Part shown: piece by piece, positions 56,708-64,000 of the stretch
How the letters are laid out: each line of letters opens with the position of its first letter
Numbering within the stretch: position 1 is the first letter of the stretch
DNA from: Anarhynchus alexandrinus
Lineage: Eukaryota > Chordata > Aves > Charadriiformes > Charadriidae
Direction of reading: 5' to 3'
DNA length: 64,000 bases
Assembly: GCA_008711295.1 (NCBI GenBank)
Contig: VUYV01000007.1
Location: forward strand, 7,960,478-8,024,477
Made by a program: the position numbers and the translations under genes
The notes under the pieces: generated by a model
Seen by the model: the letters and a program-made list of their open reading frames with translations, nothing else
What the model was told of the DNA's origin: nothing
The model's database searches: none

Positions 56708-59700
56708 CTAAATAAGAACAAAAACAGTATCCTGAAGCACTGAAGCTCAGCTGAGGTGTCAGCTCTGCCAAAAAGCACAGCTACCTGCTCCTCCATCCCT
56801 CCAAGAGCTGGGATTCACCCTTCTGCCCCAAGCTAACCCAGACTGAACCCCCAAAAGACAGAGGAGCCCCAGAACCAAGCAGACCTCTGAGACCTGTCAG
56901 GCTGGGAGCACGATGCCCACCCGCTGCCCCCCCCCAAAACCCCTGCAGGGACAGGGGGACAGCAGTGAGTTCCCAGGTGTTTCTTCCACCCCCACAGCTC
57001 CTCTCCTCCTCCTGCCGCAAAGCTGAAGGGGCTGGGACATCATTGAAGCTAATCCCCAGTGAGCTCTCAGATCCACGAGCAGCGGGAGGTATGCTGGAGA
57101 ATCACTCCAGGCCTGCGCTGGGGACACAAGGGATGCCGGGACGAGCAGCAGGGATGGGTCTGCCATGGCACCGCTGGCTGCTCACTTCGGTCCTACCCCC
57201 TCCCGGCCACCCACAGTCCCCCTGAGGTGCCCATGTCCCAGCCAGACCAGACAGCAGGCTCCTGCCGACCCCACAGGCACTGGGGTGATGCTAACAGCAC
57301 ATGACGGGCAGGAGACATTTCTAGCACAGGTCTCCAGGAGGATATTCCTGCTGGAGCCCTCCTCCATCATTCCCTGGGTGGGAGGTGCAAAGCTGAGCAG
57401 CTGAGCATGGCCAGAGCAAGGAGCAGCTATCCTCATCCTTGGGGACACCCTGCTCCACAGGGATCTTGACCCAAATACACAAAGAAACCCTCTGCCCATT
57501 CACCTGTACGTCCTCCCTCGCACCCTTGGGTGCTGCCCTCCGTAGTAGCCTCCCCGCTGGGCCAGCCCTCCCCGGGCTTGGAAGCGGCCCCGGTAGCCCC
57601 CGCGGTCAGTGGTGCTGATGCCCGGCATGTTGGTCCTCTTAGGCAGCACCTGGAAGGCAGGGGATGGCTCAGCCAGCGCTCTGGGGTTCGGCACAGCCCC
57701 ATAGACATGGGGCTAGGAGTGACAGATTCACCATCCCGGGGCCTCATCCAGCTCTTACCTTAATGACACGGCCTCTGAACACGCTCTCATCCAGCTCCAC
57801 CGCAGCCTTCACAGAGCTCTTCTCTTCGAATTCAATGTAGGCATACCTGCAAGGCAACGGGGCGATCAGAGCTCCAGGGACACCCCACTGCTCCCAAAGG
57901 CTGGGGAGCACAGGGCAGCACCCTCAACATCCCAACCCCAGCCCCCGCGCACAGCACTGACCCTTTGGGATGCCCCGAGAACTTGTCACAAAGGATGGTC
58001 ACTCGGTTGATCTGCCCACAGCTGTTGAAGTGAGACTCCAGCTCTTCTGCTGTGCCCCCGTAATCCACCTGCAACGACAGTTCTGGCTCCTCCAGCACCA
58101 CCAGCCAACTTCCCCCAGCTCGTGGGTCCACATTTGCACACCATCACGGGAGGCAAAGGGCTCAAGCTGACCCCACTCACACCTTGCCACCATGGCCTCA
58201 CCGTCTCCTGAGGCTCAGGAGACCCTTCCAGCCGAACGCTCCAGCCTGGAAACCCAAATCCAAGAGACAGCCCCCCCTGCTTTGAGGGAACAAGCAATAC
58301 TGCATGACCTGCAGCTTCCAGCAGGATATTTTGGGGAGCTGACACATGCAACAGATGATCTGCAAGTGGCTGAGGATCACGGGCAGATGCTAAGTCACAT
58401 TCCCAGTCTGGGCTGGGCAGAGGAGAAGCATTTGGGACAGGACCAACCAGCCTTCGGTGGGGGGCAGATGGGCCCCCATGCTAGGGATCTCGAACATATG
58501 TCCAGCTAGGCAAGGAGCAGCAAGGTGGACTCTTTCCAGGGTCTCCTACTTACGTTCCCCACATAGACGGATCGCTGGTCAACCTCCATCTTCTCTTCAG
58601 TTGTCTTTGGGAAGAGGCCTGCAGAGACAAGGGGTTGTGCTGGACGGAGTCACAGGAGCCCTCTGGAAGAGGGACGTCTGTCCGTGCAGGTCTGCTCCCA
58701 GCAGGGCCGCCACCAAGCTGACACACTGCAAAACTCCCCGGGTCCCCAGTCATGTCCGGGCATACCCAAGTCCCCACACTGCTGCCGTCACCTCCTCCTC
58801 CATCCCTTTTGTCCCCACTCTCTTCACACCAAAAAAACCCCAAACCCACCCAAGGTAACTGCTCTACTGGGGCTGTTGGTGCTAAACTCAATTACTTAAT
58901 TAAATTTAATTAAATTTACTGCATCTTGTCCTGCAAATGTAGGAGTTGGATATAACCTTAACACCATGCCATGCCTGGGACCCCATCCCACACCCACCTT
59001 ATACACTGTCTCAGGCTGCCAGCAGAGACAGAGCAGTGTGCGCTGGTGCCAATCACCACCCTGTGCCCCAGAGTTGCCCCTGGGAGGGGGATGGGACAGG
59101 AGGACACAGCAGCACACAGGGACAGCCCATACCTGCCTCTGAGCTCATGATAAGGCGGGTCTCAGCTTCCAGCTGCAACTCCTTGAGCCTCTCATCCTCC
59201 TTCTCCATCTCCCGCACTCTGGCTTTGATGGCCTCCAGCTCCTGAAACCCAAACCAAGACTTGCATGAGCAGCGCACAGAGCAGGGACACCCCTGCACTG
59301 CTGTCCACCCTGGGTTGGGACATTGCAGCGCTACACAGCACACACCTCCACCAGCAGTGCCCTCCCAGGCTCGGGACAAGGGGGAGCTGGGTGCTGGGGA
59401 CAATGGACTGTCCCACAAAAGGGGAGTTCAGCTACCAGCTTCACAGGAGGGAAAAAAACCCCAGGGAAATCTTTCCTTTCCCGTGCTTGCCTGGGAAGCA
59501 GCGTGTGCTGCAGCAGAGAGGCCCCAGCAGCACCAGAGGGAACTGGAGATTTAAGCTGGTGACAAACAGGAGCCATTGACTCTTGCTCAGCCAGGCAGGC
59601 ATCTCACCAGTGAAAGCTAAGCAGCAGGAGAGTGACAATTCAATTTCCAGCTTCTCAGCTCAGGGATTTTAACAACAGAAGCCCAAGATTATTCTTATTC

Positions 59701-60552
59701 TTAATTTCTGGAAGTCCTTAAGGAAAGGTGTAGAAAGTTTCCCATTTCCTTAGAGAAACGGGGAAAACTGATTCCACATTCAGCCATGCACTCACTGGGT
59801 CCGGCACAGCCAGCTCCTCCGCACTGTCCCCCTCCAGGTGGCTCAGGTCCGAGTCATCGGCAGCCTTCCGCAGAGCTGCCATCTCTGCAACGTCCCAGGA
59901 TGCCTCTACTGCTGCCAGGGATGGCGAGTCCTGCCACCAGATCCCTGAAGTGTCCAGGAAGAGAGGACTGGCCAGGAACAGAGGCAAAAAGCCGTTTAAC
60001 AAACAAACAGCCATTTAACATAAAACCTAAAACAGAATTCCAGCCAGGCAAAGGCTTTAAGGGTGCTTCCAGCAAAAGGATGAATAGGTCCCATGAAAGC
60101 AGTTTGCTCTTGGTGCTGCAGGCTTGCAGCAAGACCCCAGAACTGCAGGACTAAGGGCTACTGGAAGGTCTCTGCTTCATACCAAGCCACTTCCCAACAC
60201 AGACAGCTGCAGATGGGACCTGGAATCAGCTTCACCCGGGTGAAAAAAAGCAGGAACAAGCACCACAGCATGCTGGCAGGGATAGGGAAGAGGTAGCAGG
60301 ACATGCCCCACCGGCAGAGCTCCCAGGCTGCACAGAGGTAGTGGCAGGGAACCCTTCCTCACCCAGGCAGAGGCAAACCCGCACCCTCTCAGCTCTTGTT
60401 TGAGCCCACAGCGGGACAAACTCTCCCACCTCTGAGTGGGAAGCTGACCCGGCTCCAGCCCAGGGAGCCCCGGTGCCCACCACCGAGCCGGGGCGGGGCC
60501 CGGCCCTGTCCCCCCCGCCGCCCCGGACCCACCTCGCCCGGCCCCCGAACAT
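56668..60552 (-). CDS. PABPN1L: PABPN1-like embryonic/nuclear poly(A)-binding protein, 8 exons, complete
   Basis: Single-RRM poly(A)-binding protein related to PABPN1; in mammals it is associated with oocytes and early embryos. Exons in transcript order: 60533-60552, 59796-59967, 59133-59241, 58554-58618, 57962-58068, 57759-57846, 57504-57649, 56668-56707. They total 747 nt, or 248 aa plus stop (human is about 278). All junctions are in phase. Order in the protein: an acidic N-terminus, an [20 protein letters not shown] coiled coil (65-100), and the RRM (about 116-193) with RNP2 VYVGNV and RNP1 KGYAYIEF. An Arg/Gly-rich tail follows, ending [13 protein letters not shown], like the PABPN1 C-terminus. 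The N-terminal splice choice is the least certain point. A CpG-rich promoter lies upstream. Confidence 0.92.
57504..57649 (-). CDS. PABPN1L: PABPN1L exon 7 (Arg/Gly-rich tail)
   Basis: Encodes [20 protein letters not shown] and then an R/G/Q-rich tail to GRTY plus AG. Reading through the donor (GTGAAT) gives TGA within four bases, so an unspliced form would end at Arg236. Confidence 0.93.
57759..57846 (-). CDS. PABPN1L: PABPN1L exon 6 (RNP1)
   Basis: Encodes [20 protein letters not shown] and then SVFRGRVIK, with RNP1 and the last RRM strand. The donor is GTAAGA. Confidence 0.96.
57962..58068 (-). CDS. PABPN1L: PABPN1L exon 5 (RRM core)
   Basis: Encodes [20 protein letters not shown] and then [16 protein letters not shown]. 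It is nearly identical to human PABPN1L/PABPN1 in this part. The donor reads GTCAGT, which is weaker than the others. Confidence 0.96.
58554..58618 (-). CDS. PABPN1L: PABPN1L exon 4
   Basis: Encodes [22 protein letters not shown], where the RRM starts (RNP2). It is 65 nt, with acceptor CTCTGCAG and donor GTAAGT. Confidence 0.93.
59133..59241 (-). CDS. PABPN1L: PABPN1L exon 3 (coiled coil)
   Basis: Encodes [20 protein letters not shown] and then [16 protein letters not shown]. This is the charged helix that precedes the RRM in PABPN1-type proteins. The donor is GTATGG. Confidence 0.92.
59796..59967 (-). CDS. PABPN1L: PABPN1L exon 2
   Basis: Encodes [15 protein letters not shown] through [13 protein letters not shown]. 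Acceptor CTGGCCAG at 59968 gives the phase needed by exon 1. The nearer CACTTCAG, about 22 nt downstream, would break the frame. It is acidic and low in conservation, as in the family. The donor is GTGAGT. Confidence 0.8.
60533..60552 (-). CDS. PABPN1L: PABPN1L exon 1 (20 nt coding)
   Basis: Encodes MFGGRA plus AG, before donor GTGGGT. No other ATG is visible between it and the CCAAT box. The exon leaves phase 2, which fixes the acceptor used by exon 2. Confidence 0.65.
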
Positions 60553-61159
60553 GCTGCGCTGCCTCCGCGGAGCCGGCGGGACCAGCGGAGCGGCGCCACG
60601 TGCGGATCTCCCGCCACCACGTGCCGCCCTCCCGCCTGCGCGCCACTTTCATACATCAGTGGCCAATCAGGGCAGGGCGCGCCGCCAGGCCCCGCCCCTT
60701 GCCGGCAGGGCGGGGGAGGTGGCCCTGCCCAGCCGTGACCCCGGGACCGCAGGTTCGAGCCCCGGGGGCGGCAAGGGACACGCGTGGCCGGGGGGAGACG
60801 AGGCACAGCACCCCCGGGTTTGGGGACTCCCCGCCCCGGCCCTCCTTGCCCACCGAGCCCGCTGGTGGTGCTGGGGACCGTAGCCAGCTCTCGGCAACTG
60901 CCCCCGGCACAGGGGGAGCAGCGGGGCACCCCAAAGGGGTGCAGCATCTGCAGCAGGGAGGGGAGATCCCTTTGGGTTCCCTGGGGCCACCCGTGATTGC
61001 CCCCGGCCGTGGGCACCCCTCCTCAGAGCCGGGCACGGGGCAGCGAATGATCTCAGGGCTATAATGAGCCCCCCAGGGTTGGGGGCACGGGGTGCGGGGT
61101 GATGCTGGGAGAGGGGGGTGAGGGCACCCAGCACAAGCCCAGGCTACAGAGCCTCCACT
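60553..61159. promoter_or_regulatory. PABPN1L CpG-rich promoter and intergenic gap
   Basis: GC-rich, with two CACGTG E-boxes (60597-60602 and 60618-60623) and a CCAAT box (60663-60667) about 110 bp upstream of the PABPN1L ATG. No TATA box is visible. The remainder up to the neighbouring poly(A) site holds no supported gene; the long open frames there are products of GC content. Confidence 0.6.
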
Positions 61160-61174
61160 TGATATTAAATTGTC

Positions 61175-61180
61175 TTTATT
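61175..61180 (-). terminator. Poly(A) signal of the right-hand gene
   Basis: GTAATAAAGACAATTTAATA on the minus strand, a canonical signal, with the cleavage site expected near 61160. Confidence 0.75.
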
Positions 61181-62980
61181 ACACAGATACAGAGTTAAGA
61201 ACAGACATAACCTGAATCATAAAGTTTACATCTTTCACAGGTCAAACATACAGTACACTTAGAGAAAGCGGGAAACAGCAAGGGGGGGGGACAGCATGCC
61301 GAAGGAAAGTCCTACCATGTCATCTCTCTGGACTGGCCCCCAAAACCCATGCAGTGGGGCAGGGCAGGCCACCGCCATGCCCACCCGGCCCTGGCAGGGG
61401 GCTCTGGTTTCCAGGCCCCCGGGGCCCCCTGTGCCCCAGTGTCCCCATCCCCAGGGGCGGCAGGGTAACACGGGCAGGGCTCAGCCCCACACGGGGCCAG
61501 GGGACTGGTGCTGCCCACCCAGCCGTGAGCAAGGGGGGATGGTGGCACGACACCTCCCTCCTGGGACCATGTCATTTGGTGGCATCAGAGGAGCCCCCGG
61601 GGCAGCCACCGCAGCAGGGACACCCCAGCACAGTGCCTGGGACCTAGGAACAAGTTGGCATCCTGTCCCCAACCTCAAACCCAGCAGGAACCAGGGGGGC
61701 ATGCCGAGGAGAAGGGGGTCCCCAGCATGCCCCAGAGAAGGAGGGCAAGGAGAGGCTGTGGGGGGGTTGGGGGAGCTCTGGCAGTGATGGAGCAAAGCCT
61801 GGGCAGGTGTGGGACCCCCATTCCGGAGTGCCCAGCCTCGCCGGGACACGGCACTTTGGTTTCAGCTGGGATTTCGGGTTGGGAATATGAGGAAGGAGCT
61901 GGAGAGACCTTTGCCCAGTGGGGACAGACACCCAGTGCCACGCTTGGTGCCAGAGGAGAGCCATGTCTCTCCTGCCACCTCCTCTAGCCCGGTGCTGCTG
62001 CCAGCACCCGCCATCCAGCGCCCCGGGGTCTGCCTCCTCGCGGGGACAGGGACCTCAGGCAGGCTGTCCCCATGCTGCCAACACTGTCCCCCAGCCCCAG
62101 CCGCGATGGTGGGGAGGAAACCCAAGAAGGAGAGCTGTGAGTGGCCATGGGGACCCAATCTGGCAGGGGACTGTGGCTGGCCACGCTGGCGCCTCGCATC
62201 CCCGAGATGCCCCACAGCCACTGGGGTGTCCCTACCCACCGGCACCACGCGGCTCATCGGTCTGCCATCTCCCAGCTGCCACAAAGCCACTGAAGGACAT
62301 GGCTTGGAGACAGCATGGGGCACATGTCCCCTGGCCCCCCGCATGCCCCAACATCATTTTGGGGCAAAACCCTGCAGAAGTGCCCGCCGCTCCAGCCAGT
62401 GCCTCCCTGGCTGCCATGACCCCCTCCACCCCCACGTCACTCCGGCCCCGCGGCCGCACCGCTGCTGCCGTCCTCCCTGCATCGCTAATTTTTTGGGAAA
62501 TATTACACTTTAAAGCTGTCGTTCTGGTTTGGACATCTGCTAGCGCCGCGCCGCCCATTCCCTCCCTCCCTTGGCTTTTGGTTTGAATGCAAGGTTCTGT
62601 AGGGTATTTTTATTATTACTTTAAAAAAAAAAAAATAATGGAAAAAAAACCCCAAAACAAAACAGAAGGGAGTGGAAACGAGAGCAGACTCTGTGGAAAT
62701 GCTCTCGTCCACAGTTTCCCGGAGAGGTGGAGGTAGAGAGGCAGAGCCCCGGCACGGAGCAGGGCTGGGGGCACGCGGGGACACGTGGGGACACGCGCGG
62801 CGGGAAGGGCAGGGACGGGACGGACACCCGAGAGAGCAGGCGGCCCCGCAGCAGGTGCATCTGCAATACTCTTATATATTACCTCTTCTCAGGAAACGTA
62901 AGAAAAATAGACAATATTACATATGTCACACCATAAATAAAGTGAACAGTCACTCGAGGGGCACCCGGCAAAGCTCCCAG

Positions 62981-63208
62981 CCTCGGGGTGCACAGAAACC
63001 CCCCTGGGGGGGAGGCACCGATGCCTCAGGGTGCACAGATACCCCCCGGGGGGATGCACCGAGGTCTTGGGGTGCACAGAAACCCCCTGGGGGGGAGGCA
63101 CCGATGCCTTGGGGTGCCCAGAAACCCCCCAGAGGGTTGCACCGAAGCCTTGGGGTGCGCAGAACCCCCCCTCCAGGGGATGCGCCGAGGCCTCGGGGTG
63201 CACAAAGC
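62981..63208. repeat. 42-bp minisatellite, about 5.5 copies
   Basis: Units start at 62981, 63024, 63065, 63107, 63148 and 63191 (periods 43, 41, 42, 41, 43). Each begins CCTYGGGGTGCACAGA and has a CCCCCC-GGGGGG core and a GCACCGA end. The C-run/G-run core can fold as a hairpin. Confidence 0.9.
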
Positions 63209-63561
63209 TGCAGCAGGGCTCGGTGCCGGTGGCACGGGGCTGGTTAATGTCACCCCGGGAGTGCCACATGCACCGAGCTCTGCCGCAGCGCGGCACCGCA
63301 CGGCACGGCTGTCGCAGGAAGCCGCCGCGACGGCAGCACCGGCAGCCGGGCCCCTGGGTGACTGGCAACACAACTGACCCGGCCCCAAGCCCTTCCCTCC
63401 TCTTCCTCCCCTACAGAAAACACACAGGATGGTTTTTGCAAATGCGGAAAAACTACAGCTCCTATCGAGCACACGACTTCTGCTCGCCGCCGGCCGGCCT
63501 CGCTCCCCCCACGCCACAGCCTCCAGCGGGTTCTCATCATCTTTTATTTGGCAAATGTCTC

Positions 63562-63616
63562 TTATTATTATCATCACTATCATCATCATCACCATCATTA
63601 TTATTATTATTATTTT
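63562..63616. repeat. ATT/ATC trinucleotide repeat
   Basis: TTATTATTATCATCACTATC, then ATCATCATCACC and ATTATTATTATT. This is a compound trinucleotide microsatellite within the inferred 3' UTR. Confidence 0.9.
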
Positions 63617-63978
63617 TTGGACCTCTGCAAACACTATTTACATTCACATTAGCGTACAGCACTCCTGCCCCGCGCGGGGCTTCCCTCCTCGGAGCCGGGG
63701 ACTTTCCGTATTGCACTCCCGTCCTCTGCGCTTTGTACAACGATGCGAGAAATACAAAATAATCAACATTGTCCTTGGCTGCCTCCTCGGCCAGGAAGGA
63801 GGTGGCGCTCGCTTTCCTTTCCTTTTTCCTCTTAAAAATCCTTGCAAAATAAATCCGACGCGGGGTGTGGGAGCAGCCCGGCAGCGAGGGGCTGGGGGGG
63901 GGGAAGGGGCGTCCAGCCGCAAGCGGCCCCTGACGGCTTCAGGAAGGGAGAAAACCAAAATCTGTCTTTTAATCTATC

Positions 63979-64000
63979 TTTTTTTTTTTTTTTTTTTTTT
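63979..64000. repeat. T-run at the window edge
   Basis: At least 22 T bases running off the right edge. It is an A-run on the inferred transcript, so length is unknown. Confidence 0.85.

Larger units (their letters stand above)
61160..64000 (-). other. CBFA2T3: 3' UTR of a minus-strand gene entering from the right, probably CBFA2T3
   Basis: A transcript end is marked by AATAAA at 61180-61175 on the minus strand. In human, the next gene beyond PABPN1L on this strand is CBFA2T3 (MTG16, a transcriptional co-repressor). No coding exon or MYND zinc finger is visible, so only the 3' UTR is inside the window. It contains a minisatellite, an A/T-rich island (62600-62660), a trinucleotide repeat and a terminal T-run. 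The assignment rests on gene order alone. Confidence 0.55.

Noticed and set aside
57832..58891. Several 99-133 aa frames over PABPN1L exons
   Set aside because: They are read-throughs of true exons into introns or shadows in other frames. Only the spliced segments are supported.
60177..61064. Overlapping frames of 279 aa (minus) and 222 aa (plus) upstream of and over PABPN1L exon 1
   Set aside because: Both arise from very high GC content, overlap each other on opposite strands and cover promoter and intron. No family motif is visible.
61809..63762. Long plus-strand frames (222, 234 and 243 aa) and minus frames
   Set aside because: They lie in a GC-rich stretch ending in a strong minus-strand AATAAA. 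Several are produced by the in-frame minisatellite. Composition is proline/glycine-biased and no domain is seen.

Overview
This is a vertebrate, almost certainly avian, nuclear window. Two things point to a bird. A CR1 LINE tail of the avian type lies at 5748-5808, and the gene order GALNS - TRAPPC2L - PABPN1L - (CBFA2T3) matches the block on human 16q24.3. The species cannot be named from the sequence. Genes are intron-rich, so most long open frames are chance frames. The real exons below were found by homology recall plus splice sites and reading phase.

Layout. (1) 4093-50039, minus strand: the complete 14-exon coding sequence of GALNS (lysosomal N-acetylgalactosamine-6-sulfatase, 516 aa predicted), spread over 46 kb. 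Its 3' UTR runs left from 4092, with candidate poly(A) signals at 3010-3015 and 314-319. (2) 50040-50143: a 104-bp CpG-rich divergent promoter with two TCACGTGA palindromes. (3) 50144-53323, plus strand: the complete 5-exon TRAPPC2L (139 aa), with an AATAAA at 53442. (4) 55349-55847, minus: two phase-matched exons forming the C-terminal end of a gene I do not recognise. (5) 56668-60552, minus: an 8-exon PABPN1L (248 aa) whose last 40-nt exon sits 0.8 kb beyond an apparent stop. (6) 61160 to the right edge, minus: a GC-rich 3' UTR ending in AATAAA, assigned to CBFA2T3 by gene order only. It contains a 42-bp minisatellite and an ATC/ATT repeat.

Function. GALNS removes 6-sulfate from keratan sulfate and chondroitin sulfate in the lysosome. 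TRAPPC2L is a small TRAPP subunit of ER-Golgi traffic and shares its promoter with GALNS. PABPN1L is a single-RRM poly(A)-binding protein. No operon-like logic applies; the clearest functional link is the shared GALNS/TRAPPC2L promoter with CLEAR-like sites.

The introns are mostly unique, unremarkable sequence with short A/T tracts. They also hold several ancient CR1-like fragments and, in GALNS intron 12, a decayed DIRS-like reverse-transcriptase fragment on the minus strand near 15.5-16.0 kb. No tRNA, rRNA, CRISPR or intact mobile element was seen. One ambiguous base (N) is at 49683.
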